DNA of 5,940 nucleotides. Origin: Bifidobacterium breve. Its GTDB lineage: Bacteria; Actinomycetota; Actinomycetes; S36-B12. The stretch lies in NCBI GenBank assembly GCA_943328365.2, contig CALPZT020000111.1, positions 1-5,940 on the forward strand, given 5' to 3'. The position numbers were made by a program, and so were the translations under genes. The notes below the pieces were generated by a model that saw only the letters and a list, made by a program, of their open reading frames with translations, was not told the origin of the DNA and made no database searches. Positions 1-5,690 of the stretch are shown one piece after another. How positions within the stretch are numbered: the first letter of the stretch is position 1; each line of letters opens with the position of its first letter.

Positions 1-413
1 AGTGGTTCCTCGACCGTGCCCCCAGCGTTCACGCCTCCGAGCTTCTTGAAGTCGCAGCGAGTGAGTTCAAGTGCCAAGGTCTGGAAGTCGACTACGCACT
101 GGTGGGCTGGTCGTGGGATCTCGTGTGGGTCGATCAGAAGTGGCGGGCGAGACGCCTGAACAAGTCGAAAGCAAGTTGGCAGAACCTGAAACTGGATGCC
201 GAGTACCTGATCAACGCCTACCGAGTTCTGCTCACGAGGTGTCGGCGTGGCATGGTGATCTGGGTTCCTGAGGGCAATGGCGGGGACCCTAGTAGGGATG
301 TCGCTGGCGTTGACGATGTCTTTGAAGCTCTCATCGCAGCTGGCGTCACGCCCCTGGAAGACGGTCCAAGTCCGACAGAAACGCCGGGCCTAGCTTCTGT
401 CCGCCCTGCATAG
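1..413 (+). CDS. DUF2075/Schlafen-type DNA/RNA helicase, C-terminal end (5' partial)
   Basis: The frame is open from the window edge (first full codon at 3) to TAG at 411-413, giving 136 residues that are the end of a longer protein. The visible part matches the C-terminal helicase lobe of DUF2075 (P-loop NTPase) proteins. It has the segment EFKCQGLEVDYALVGWSWDL, which corresponds to EFxxQGLELD in the family, then a short Trp/Arg-rich stretch (VWVDQKWRARR). The motif VI-like segment YLINAYRVLLTRCRRGMVIW follows, continuing VPEGN and DPSRD, with the arginines that would contact ATP. The tail ends with the family-typical LIAAGVTPLED. The Walker A region would lie outside the window. The family is an ATP-dependent nucleic-acid helicase, often found in islands and sometimes joined to a nuclease domain; its substrate here is unknown. 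The window provides no evidence for a start codon. An internal GTG at 102 would cut through the conserved domain and is not a credible start. Family assignment is confident; function is inferred. Confidence 0.88.
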   Translation, partial: WFLDRAPSVHASELLEVAASEFKCQGLEVDYALVGWSWDLVWVDQKWRARRLNKSKASWQNLKLDAEYLINAYRVLLTRCRRGMVIWVPEGNGGDPSRDVAGVDDVFEALIAAGVTPLEDGPSPTETPGLASVRPA

Positions 414-419
414 CTCTGG

Positions 420-707
420 CTTTGATTGGCGTTGGATCGACACTCTCGGAGTCTCTCTCGACACTCTGCTGTCGTTGTTGATCACCACCGCTGCGTCGAT
501 TGTCCCGGTCAGGGTGTCGACCGGAAGGTGCGAAGCGACGTTGACGTCGGAGCCCTTCTCCTCCGGTCGTGCAACTGAGGCCACGAACCTTGCGTCGAGC
601 GCGTCTCGGTTGCAACCCTCGACACGTAGTTCCCGTGAGAGACCCGCCTCGCTGATCGCCAGTGTCGCAGCTCGGGCTTCACTGCAACCAAGCCCCGGCC
701 ACGTCAA
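420..707 (-). pseudogene. NYN-domain (PIN-like) nuclease remnant
   Basis: Read on the minus strand, positions 569 down to 468 encode RPEEKGSDVNVASHL, then a short linker and DAAVVINNDS. This is the core of NYN-domain proteins, a PIN-like, metal-dependent RNase fold. The first Asp (KGSDVN, codon 548-546) and the Asp of NDS are expected acidic active-site residues. The family normally continues NDSDL with another acidic residue and a segment such as FPxRxAR; here the frame becomes NDSRVSRETPRV and ends at a nearby stop. A neighbouring frame has VDPTPIKARA, which vaguely resembles the family's downstream VNPTP segment and suggests a frameshift. The N-terminal beta strand with its first Asp is not recognisable upstream, where the frame merely reaches TTG at 707. 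Third positions are G/C rich in this frame, supporting former coding. It lies antisense between the helicase end and the BrnT-like pair. I read it as a decayed, non-functional fragment. The NYN match is good; the exact ends are uncertain. Confidence 0.62.
437..467. repeat. 10-bp direct repeat TCGACACTCT, 21-bp period
   Basis: TCGACACTCT occurs at 437-446 and again at 458-467. The offset is 21 bp, as left by a small tandem duplication. It lies exactly where the antisense NYN frame loses similarity to its family. No function is claimed. Confidence 0.7.
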
Positions 708-730
708 GGCGCACTTGGTACCCTTTGATC

Positions 731-747
731 GTAAAGGTGACCTTTAC
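731..747. promoter_or_regulatory. Perfect 17-nt palindrome overlapping the RBS of the BrnT-like gene (putative operator)
   Basis: GTAAAGGT (731-738) and ACCTTTAC (740-747) are exact reverse complements around a single G at 739. The site ends two bases before the GTG start at 750. It contains the purine-rich ribosome binding site AAGGTGA (734-740), nine bases from the start. A second CCTTT at 722-726 can also pair with AAAGG at 733-737. Operators of this shape are common in small autoregulated toxin-antitoxin-like operons, and the second gene of this unit encodes a likely DNA-binding protein, so autorepression at this site is the simplest inference. As RNA, a 7-bp stem with a UGA loop could also hide the ribosome binding site. 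The symmetry is seen directly; the regulatory role is inferred. Confidence 0.6.
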
Positions 748-749
748 AA

Positions 750-986
750 GTGGAGATTCGGAAGTCGGCCCGCAAGCACGGGATCACTACCGACGAGATA
801 CGCCACGCTCTCGACCACGCACTTCGCCTGATCGAGTTTGAGTACGACGGAGAGGACCGGCTACTCGTGATCGGAGACAACGGCCACGGGACGCTTCTTG
901 AATTGGTGCTCGTCCCGGCCGCCGACCCCGGCCGGGTGATCCACGCTGACCGGCTGCGCCCCAGCCTGTTCGAATACCTGAGGTGA
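750..986 (+). CDS. BrnT-like small protein, putative toxin component
   Basis: A 78-residue protein with a GTG start at 750. That start is forced because the frame has a stop at 738-740 and no other start between; AAGGTGA at 734-740 is a good ribosome binding site. The sequence shows the pattern of BrnT-like proteins, RelE-fold ribonuclease relatives. It has RKSARKHGI near the N-terminus (residues 4-12), a helix containing ALDHALRLIE, then YDGEDRLLVIG (about 33-43). The strand LLELVLVPA follows, and it ends VIHADRLRPSLFEYLR. In BrnT the equivalent elements are the RKHGV motif, the hDGExRxxxIG strand pair and a C-terminal basic segment. The stop overlaps the next gene's region (TGA 984-986), so the two are co-transcribed and probably translationally coupled. 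The partner is an HTH protein, not the ribbon-helix-helix BrnA of the classic BrnTA pair, so this would be a variant. RNase activity and toxicity are inferences from fold similarity. A broken relative lies at 5717-5940. Confidence 0.72.
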   Translation: MEIRKSARKHGITTDEIRHALDHALRLIEFEYDGEDRLLVIGDNGHGTLLELVLVPAADPGRVIHADRLRPSLFEYLR

Positions 987-991
987 CCACC

Positions 992-1234
992 ATGACCACA
1001 CGAACCAAGGACGCCACCGGCCTCGACGCCCTGAGCCCGGCCACCCATCCGGCCCGCGACGCGGCCGGATTCCGCGCGATTCGCGCTGCTATGCGGCAGG
1101 TCGAGGACGCTGATCACATCCTGCGGGACGCTGTGCGGACCGCTAGGGCCGCAGGAGACTCCTGGACGGTCATCGGTGCCGCCCTCGGAACCACTCGTCA
1201 GGCGGCGTTTCAGCGCTTCGGCCAGGACTGCTAG
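992..1234 (+). CDS. Small helix-turn-helix protein, partner (putative antitoxin/repressor) of the BrnT-like gene
   Basis: The ATG at 992 is chosen because GAGGTG at 980-985 sits six bases upstream. A GTG at 983, overlapping the previous stop as GTGA, is in frame and would add three residues but has no ribosome binding site. The 80-residue product has a low-complexity N-terminus rich in Thr/Ala, a central charged helix (FRAIRAAMRQVEDADHILRD) and a C-terminal helix-turn-helix. The HTH is GDSWTVIGAALGTTRQAAFQ, followed by RFG. The form SWxxIGxALGxTRQAAxxRFG is common among small actinobacterial HTH proteins that follow BrnT-like or other short genes. It is the second gene of a two-gene operon and probably binds DNA, plausibly the palindrome at 731-747, and may neutralise the first product. 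The gene ends 13 bases before the tRNA scar, so the pair sits at the very edge of the presumed integrated element. The HTH is clearly visible; the antitoxin role is inferred from the arrangement. Confidence 0.72.
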   Translation: MTTRTKDATGLDALSPATHPARDAAGFRAIRAAMRQVEDADHILRDAVRTARAAGDSWTVIGAALGTTRQAAFQRFGQDC

Positions 1235-1247
1235 CCCAACCATTTAG

Positions 1248-1284
1248 TCCGTAGGTTCGGGGTTCGAGCCCCCGGCGACCCACT
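1248..1284 (+). other. tRNA 3' fragment (tRNA-Lys-like), putative att scar of an integrated element
   Basis: The sequence reads as the 3' part of a tRNA. TCCGT (1248-1252) fits the 3' anticodon stem and AGGTT the variable loop. The T arm is CGGGG (1258-1262), TTCGAGC loop (1263-1269) and CCCCG (1270-1274). GCGACCC (1275-1281) is the 3' acceptor strand, followed by discriminator A at 1282 and CT. The T stem pairs perfectly over five bases. The matching 5' acceptor GGGTCGC and D arm are absent: the bases about 76 nt upstream belong to the HTH gene. The bases just before (CATTTAG, 1241-1247) only roughly resemble a lysine anticodon loop, so similarity appears to begin at the anticodon stem. This is the usual core of tRNA-targeting integrases. 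By the standard geometry, the full tRNA lies at the other end of the element, the element is to the left and host DNA to the right. The tRNA-Lys identity is a best guess from memory. Confidence 0.72.
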
Positions 1285-1624
1285 CTCCGAGTCGAGCTCG
1301 GTCAGCATCTTGGGCCGTTTCCCCAGACGTTGCTGAAATCACTCTGACGCAATGAGACGTGCTGAGATCAAGTCGCCGAGTCGCCGGTCTCGAGGGCAAA
1401 TTCCGCGCCGTTCCCTCCTGACCCGCAACCGGCGTCTGCACAGTAGCCTCGAGCACCTCACTCGAGGAGAGTTCGAGCACGCCCAATACGCGTCCCTCAA
1501 CCGAGAGCCGATACCCGTATAGGAGCGGCATAGAACCTGGTGCGCTGCATTCCGCGGCGAGCACGCCAGTCGCAGCGGCATCCGACGGCTGAAGATCGCT
1601 CTCTCCCTCGCAGCGTTCGCGTCT
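1285..1624. other. Stretch without an intact gene; possible decayed antisense GAF-like coding fragment
   Basis: No intact gene is seen between the tRNA scar and the SNF2 frame. A minus-strand frame is open here and continues into the first bases of the SNF2 reading frame. From about 1600 down to 1440 it encodes a segment resembling the end of a GAF domain: SDAAATGVLAAECSAPG, then MPLLYGYRLSVEGRVLGVLE and LSSSEV. GAF proteins often have a strand of the form GRVLGVLEFFS at this place. After this the similarity is lost, although another frame has a few residues that could continue it, which would fit decay by frameshift. No cofactor or ligand-binding residues can be assigned. This is a weak, eye-based similarity. 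It may instead be chance, because high-GC DNA keeps long antisense frames open. Confidence 0.3.
1447..1467. repeat. Inverted repeat, 7-bp arms (CCTCGAG / CTCGAGG)
   Basis: CCTCGAG at 1447-1453 and CTCGAGG at 1461-1467 are perfect inverted copies around a 7-base loop, each arm holding a CTCGAG hexamer. TCGAGCAC occurs at 1449-1456 and again at 1473-1480. There is no T-run, so it is not a standard terminator. It lies inside the possible antisense GAF-like fragment and may have no role. Confidence 0.4.
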
Positions 1625-4405
1625 TTGCGTCGCGACCCCCTGCTGCGCCATGAATTCTCTCAAGCCGACCCGTGTAGCAACGACCACGTCGAGTGCGAGC
1701 GAGCCCTTGGCGACTCGACCGGGTCCCGGCGGCCAGCAGCGCTTTGCCAGAATGACGGCGTGGACGGTGGAGAGCTCCCGGCGAGGCTGCTGGCCGAGGT
1801 CACTGAACTGGCAGGGACCCTTGTCGACGCCGGCCGGTTCGTTCCCGGGATGAGCGTCGTCGATGGCACGGGGATCCGCAGTTGGTGGTGGCCGCTGCCA
1901 GCGGCCAGCGACCGTGCGGCCCTGCGCGCACTTCTGCCGGGAACCGATGCCGCGTCGCACGCCATCATCGCCGATGCTCTCGCCGTCGCTGTCGACCAGC
2001 AGGTGCGCGCGCGGGTGGCGGGCGCCGACCTGGTACCCCGACGACCCGGGAGAAGGACGCTGCCGGAGGCCTGGATCACCGCGTTGGGCAAGGAGTCACC
2101 ATGGCTGGAAGGCTCATTCGACCCCGACCGTGCTCGAGATTTCGAGCAATCGGTGGTCGAATGGGTCCGCTCGGGCCGCGTCGCGGTTGGACGACTCCAG
2201 TTGTGCTTGCGCATCCAGGAACCGGTTGATCTCGACGGGTTGGCGCTTCCGTGGGTGGTCGAGGTCCTGATCGAGGACGTCGACGAACCCGGATCACGCA
2301 TCCCGCTGGAAGCGTGGTGGGCCGGGGCGGCGACGGTCGATGCCGAGGCCGGTCGAGCCCTGCTCGCCGACCTCGCCCGCATGACACGGGTGGCCCCGGA
2401 ACTTGCCGGGCTGCTCGACGAGGCGGTGCCGGCGAGGGTCGACCTTGACGAAGCAACTGTCACGGTGCTGCTCACGGACCGCGTTGGGCCGCTGACCGAC
2501 TCCGGGGTCACCGTCCTCCTGCCCTCCTGGTGGACCGGCCGCCGCCGGCTGGGGCTGCGCGCCAAGGCGACCACCCGAAAGGCGTCCCGGTCCGGTGCGG
2601 TCGTGACCGAAGGATTCGGGTTGGACGAGCTGGTCGACTTCCGCTGGGAGGCGGCGCTGGGCGAGCAGCGGTTGACGAAGGCCGACCTGCAGACGCTCGA
2701 GGCCGCCGCGGCGGCCCGTCGTTCCCTGGTACGACTTCGCGGGCAATGGGTAGAGGTCCGCGGATCGGACGTGGACGGTGTCATGGCCCGGGTCGGCCGA
2801 TCGCAGAGGGCGAGCGCGGCAGCGTTGCTGCGCATGTCCGTCGGCATACCGGTCGCGTCAGCGCTAGGCGACAACCTCGGCGACATCCCGGTGCACGGCG
2901 TGACTGCGACCGGGTGGCTCGGGCAGTTGCTAGACCAGGCGCAGCACGCCCGGGTACAGCCGATTCCGAAGCCTCCCGGATTCAACGGCACACTGCGCGA
3001 GTACCAGGCGCGAGGGGTCGGCTGGCTCGCGTTCCTGGGCAGGCTGGGACTCGGCGCCTGTTTGGCCGACGACATGGGTCTTGGCAAGACGGCCCAGCTC
3101 ATCGGCAGCCTGCTCATCGACCCGTTGCCGGAGCCAACCGTCGTCGTGTGCCCGGTGTCCGTCCTGGGGAACTGGCAGCGCGAACTGGCGACATTCGCAC
3201 CCGGTCTGCGCGTCATGATCCACCACGGACCCGATCGGGACGTCGACCGATTGCCCGACGCGGTGGCCCGGTATGACGTCGTCCTCACGACCTACTCGCT
3301 GGTGGCCCGCGACATCGACGTGCTCAGCGGGATCGAGTGGGGTCGGCTGGTTCTGGACGAGGCGCAGCAGGTCAAGAACTCCGGCACCGCCCAAGCCCAG
3401 GCGGTTCGCCGACTGCGAGCCGGTCGCCGTGTCGCACTGACCGGAACGCCTGTGGAGAACAGGTTGTCCGAACTCTGGTCGATCATGCAGGTGGTCTCGC
3501 CCGGACTTCTGGGATCGTCGCGAGAATTCCGCGAGCGGTTCGCCGTCCCGATCGAGCGCGATGCAGACCAGGCGGCAACCCAGCAGCTGCGCCGCATCAC
3601 GGGTCCGTTCGTGCTGCGCCGGCTGAAGTCTGACCTGGGCATCGCCGACGAGCTACCGGCCAAGATCGAGCGAACCGACCACTGCCGACTTACCCGCGAG
3701 CAGGCCACCCTCTACAAGGCCGTCGTCGACGACCTGCTCGAGCGCGTCGATGAGTCGGAGGGCATCGACCGGCGCGGCGCTGTCCTAGCCGGTCTCACCA
3801 AACTCAAGCAGGTCTGCAACCATCCGGCCCTCCTGCTGGGCGACGACTCGGCCCTGCCCGGACGCAGTGGAAAGCTGAACCGGATCGAGGAGTTGCTCGA
3901 GGAGATCGTCGATAGCGGCGACCGCGTCCTGGCGTTCACCCAGTACGCCACCTGGGGTGACCTCCTCACGCCGTACTTGTCCGAACGGCTCGACATCGAG
4001 GCGCTCTGGCTGCACGGCGGAGTGCCCCGAAAGCAGCGGGACTCCATGGTGGAGCAGTTCCAGTCCGACGTCGGACCGCCGCTGATGCTCATCTCGTTGC
4101 GGGCGGGCGGCACCGGGCTGAACCTGACCAAGGCATCACACGTCATCCACCTTGACCGATGGTGGAACCCGGCCGTGGAGGACCAGGCCACCGACCGCGC
4201 TCACCGCATCGGCCAGGCACGCTCGGTCTTCGTCCACCGCCTCGTGACCACCGGAACTGTTGAGGAGCGGATCGACGAGATGATCACCCGCAAGCGAGAC
4301 CTGGCCCAACGCGTCGTGGGATCCGGGGAGTCCTGGCTGACCGAGTTGAGCACGGACGACCTACGCGAGATCGTGACCCTTCGCGCCGACGCGGTGGACG
4401 CATGA
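1625..4405 (+). CDS. SNF2-family DEAD/DEAH helicase (HelZ-like), N-terminally short
   Basis: The longest frame gives 926 residues, an ATP-dependent DNA translocase of the bacterial SNF2 family (superfamily 2). A SNF2-associated domain (DUF3670 type) is visible around LLPSWW (298-303) to RLRGQWVEV (370-378). The motor follows: a Q-like TLREYQARGVGWLAFL segment, Walker A DDMGLGKT (482-489), Walker B DEAQ (578-581), motif III TGTPVEN (606-612) and LRRLKSDL. The second RecA lobe has KLKQVCNHP, LHGGVPRKQRD, AGGTGLNL, RWWNPAVEDQATDR (845-858) and motif VI RAHRIGQ (858-864). All expected catalytic residues are present. Family resemblance starts only near residue 47 (GGELPARLLAEVTELAG). Mycobacterial HelZ-type proteins are about 1000 residues and carry roughly 130 more at the N-terminus, so the 5' end looks replaced or lost. 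The TTG at 1625 has no ribosome binding site; GTG at 1760, near the start of similarity, is an alternative. The next stop upstream is TAG at 1520-1522. The stop overlaps the SWIM gene by 4 nt. Family call is very confident; the start and whether it is functional are open. Confidence 0.9.
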   Translation: MRRDPLLRHEFSQADPCSNDHVECERALGDSTGSRRPAALCQNDGVDGGELPARLLAEVTELAGTLVDAGRFVPGMSVVDGTGIRSWWWPLPAASDRAALRALLPGTDAASHAIIADALAVAVDQQVRARVAGADLVPRRPGRRTLPEAWITALGKESPWLEGSFDPDRARDFEQSVVEWVRSGRVAVGRLQLCLRIQEPVDLDGLALPWVVEVLIEDVDEPGSRIPLEAWWAGAATVDAEAGRALLADLARMTRVAPELAGLLDEAVPARVDLDEATVTVLLTDRVGPLTDSGVTVLLPSWWTGRRRLGLRAKATTRKASRSGAVVTEGFGLDELVDFRWEAALGEQRLTKADLQTLEAAAAARRSLVRLRGQWVEVRGSDVDGVMARVGRSQRASAAALLRMSVGIPVASALGDNLGDIPVHGVTATGWLGQLLDQAQHARVQPIPKPPGFNGTLREYQARGVGWLAFLGRLGLGACLADDMGLGKTAQLIGSLLIDPLPEPTVVVCPVSVLGNWQRELATFAPGLRVMIHHGPDRDVDRLPDAVARYDVVLTTYSLVARDIDVLSGIEWGRLVLDEAQQVKNSGTAQAQAVRRLRAGRRVALTGTPVENRLSELWSIMQVVSPGLLGSSREFRERFAVPIERDADQAATQQLRRITGPFVLRRLKSDLGIADELPAKIERTDHCRLTREQATLYKAVVDDLLERVDESEGIDRRGAVLAGLTKLKQVCNHPALLLGDDSALPGRSGKLNRIEELLEEIVDSGDRVLAFTQYATWGDLLTPYLSERLDIEALWLHGGVPRKQRDSMVEQFQSDVGPPLMLISLRAGGTGLNLTKASHVIHLDRWWNPAVEDQATDRAHRIGQARSVFVHRLVTTGTVEERIDEMITRKRDLAQRVVGSGESWLTELSTDDLREIVTLRADAVDA

Positions 4406-5235
4406 CGTCGCGCAATCGTCAGTGGGACAGCCCATGGCCGTCCTTCCCCGTGTCCGCCCCGATCAGAGTCGAGGGCGGGCTGGCGGCGCGGAGTCGGCGC
4501 GGGGCCATCGCCACCACCTGGTGGTCCAAGCGGTTCATCGAGGTACTTGAGTCCTTCGGGCTCGGCAGCCGTCTCCAGCGCGGTCGCGGCTATGCGCGGG
4601 CCGGTCAGGTGCTGACCTTGGACGTCTCCGCCGGCCTCATCGCCGCACAGGTTCAGGGCTCACGAAGGGTGCCCTACCTCGTGACCCTCGACACCACGCC
4701 GCCCAACGATCGCCAATGGCGCGTCGTGGACGCCGCCCTTCGGTCCCGAGTGGGCCTGGCCGCGCACCTGTTGGCCGGCGATGTCCCGGCCGAACTGGAA
4801 GACGTGTTTGCCCAGGCCAAAGCGCCCCTGTTCCCCGTCCACTGGCGTGACCTGAAAGCCAGGTGCTCGTGCCCCGACTCGGCGAACCCCTGCAAGCACA
4901 TCGCCGCCGTGCTCTACCTGTTTGCCGAACGACTCGAGGACGACCCGTGGCTGCTCCTGCAATGGCGTGGTCGAACTCAGGACGAAGTCCTCGCCGCCCT
5001 CGGCCTCGCAGGACGCAACGCGGACGACGACCCGACGCTTCCGCCATGGTGGCCGCTCCGGCCGGGCGAGCCGCTGGCCTCTCATCCCGTGCGCGCGCTT
5101 GATGGCGCGACGGGTCCGGCGGATCCACCGGACGGGGTGCTCGCACGACTGGACGACGTACCGGCAGTCGCCTGGAAGGCGCCGATCACCGACGCCCTGC
5201 GCCCCTTCTACGACGCGGTTGCCGAACCCCGCTGA
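4402..5235 (+). CDS. SWIM zinc-finger protein, partner of the SNF2 helicase
   Basis: A 277-residue protein whose ATG overlaps the SNF2 stop (ATGA, 4402-4405), so the two are translationally coupled. The N-terminal part has WWSKRF (40-45), RGRGYARAG (60-68) and VQGSR (84-88), the usual lead-in of actinobacterial SWIM proteins found beside SNF2 helicases. The SWIM zinc site is CSCPDSANPCKH, with C155, C157, C164 and H166 as the CxC...CxH ligands, followed by the expected hydrophobic helix IAAVLYLFAERLEDDPWLLL. It continues RGRTQDEVLAAL and a Pro/Asp-rich tail. No signal peptide or membrane segment is seen, so it is cytoplasmic. SWIM domains bind DNA or proteins; here it probably works with the SNF2 motor, either recruiting it or forming part of its complex, an inference from the conserved pairing. 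The gene looks intact, in contrast to its flanks. No clear terminator follows the stop. Confidence 0.9.
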   Translation: MTSRNRQWDSPWPSFPVSAPIRVEGGLAARSRRGAIATTWWSKRFIEVLESFGLGSRLQRGRGYARAGQVLTLDVSAGLIAAQVQGSRRVPYLVTLDTTPPNDRQWRVVDAALRSRVGLAAHLLAGDVPAELEDVFAQAKAPLFPVHWRDLKARCSCPDSANPCKHIAAVLYLFAERLEDDPWLLLQWRGRTQDEVLAALGLAGRNADDDPTLPPWWPLRPGEPLASHPVRALDGATGPADPPDGVLARLDDVPAVAWKAPITDALRPFYDAVAEPR

Positions 5236-5455
5236 CACGCGGCGTGACGAGACGTACGTGGGCCGTGAGACCGGGGCGCTCAGATGTTACCGAGATCCTG
5301 GAGGGGTCGGCCGCGATCAGCGCGTCAAGCAGGGAGACGCGTTCGGGGGTCGCATCGCCACAGACCTCCAGCTCGGTGAAGCCGTGCATCCTGGCCAGTT
5401 GCAGCCGGCCCATGCCCGGCCATGCCTGGCTGCTGTGGAACGACGCAGGGACCCG
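5200..5455 (-). other. Unidentified minus-strand coding-like segment
   Basis: The minus-strand frame has G/C-rich third positions and protein-like composition. It includes MGRLQLARMHGFTELEVCGD, then ATPERVSLLDALIAADPSRI, then SVTSERPGLTAHVRLVTP. I do not recognise the family. The frame runs on without a stop from the IS6-like segment upstream (GTG at 5476 is merely an internal Val of that match) and reaches into the SWIM gene's 3' end before stopping at 5186. It could be a fragment of another gene fused to the transposase remnant by deletion, the C-terminus of a divergent transposase, or chance. GRLQLARMHGF loosely resembles the transposase GRLKARLRPMRGL segment, but what follows does not fit. 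No independent start, ribosome binding site or terminator is visible. Confidence 0.35.
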
Positions 5456-5690
5456 GTCCTCGATCACGCCGGTCACGTGGCCGTGCTGGTCGACGGCTCG
5501 GCTTGTACACCGCGATACCTGCGACCCTGGGGTACGCGTCGTCTGTGCACCAACGATCCCCCTCTTGGGTGGATGTAGCGGCCGGCGGAGTCCTGCTGGA
5601 CCGGCGTGGAGGGCTACCCCCAGCGGAACAGGGTGTCGTGGCAGATCTCACTGAAGGATGGCGAACCGTCAATGCCCTCCCGAAACGGTG
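5455..5690 (-). pseudogene. IS6-family transposase remnant, frameshifted
   Basis: Three minus-strand frames together recover part of an IS6-type DDE transposase. Frame one has DTLFRW (5637-5620), matching the family's VTxFRW, then TAG at 5616-5614 and STPVQQDSAGR. Frame two has GDRWCTDDAYPRVAG (5561-5517), matching GDRWHVDETYVKVAG, where the catalytic Asp is in VDE/TDD. Frame three has RAVDQHGHVTGVI (5500-5462), matching YRAVDQHGQVIDVL. The segments come in the correct order and spacing, so the gene existed and has suffered at least two frameshifts and one nonsense change. The second Asp and the Glu of the triad are not found downstream. No terminal inverted repeats were identified, and the element cannot be active. 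It shows past insertion-sequence activity between the SNF2-SWIM pair and the next gene. The match is from memory of the family but rests on three consecutive motifs. Confidence 0.68.

Noticed and set aside
71..271. Plus-strand frame inside the helicase end
   Set aside because: Overlaps the DUF2075 C-terminal motifs in a different frame and shows no family signal.
475..831. Plus-strand open frame of 118 residues
   Set aside because: Ser/Ala/Arg-rich with no recognisable motif. It runs antisense to the NYN signature and overlaps the BrnT-like start in another frame.
704..1243. Minus-strand open frame opposite the BrnT-like/HTH pair
   Set aside because: Low-complexity Arg/Ser/Gly composition; both plus-strand genes have family motifs and ribosome binding sites.
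1205..1284. A complete tRNA gene
   Set aside because: The 5' acceptor, D arm and anticodon stem 5' side are not present; the upstream bases encode the HTH protein. Only the 3' part is supported.
1287..1301. CCGAG/CTCGG stem right after the tRNA fragment as a terminator
   Set aside because: Only five base pairs, a five-base loop and no following T-run; too weak to call.
2076..2456. Minus-strand Pro/Arg-rich frame inside the SNF2 gene
   Set aside because: Biased composition and no motifs; shadow of the SNF2 frame.
1660..3288. Long minus-strand open frame (542 residues) opposite the SNF2 gene
   Set aside because: Composition is Ser/Arg/Thr-rich and unlike a folded protein, and the plus strand carries complete SNF2 motifs over the same bases. 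It is the usual antisense shadow of high-GC coding DNA.
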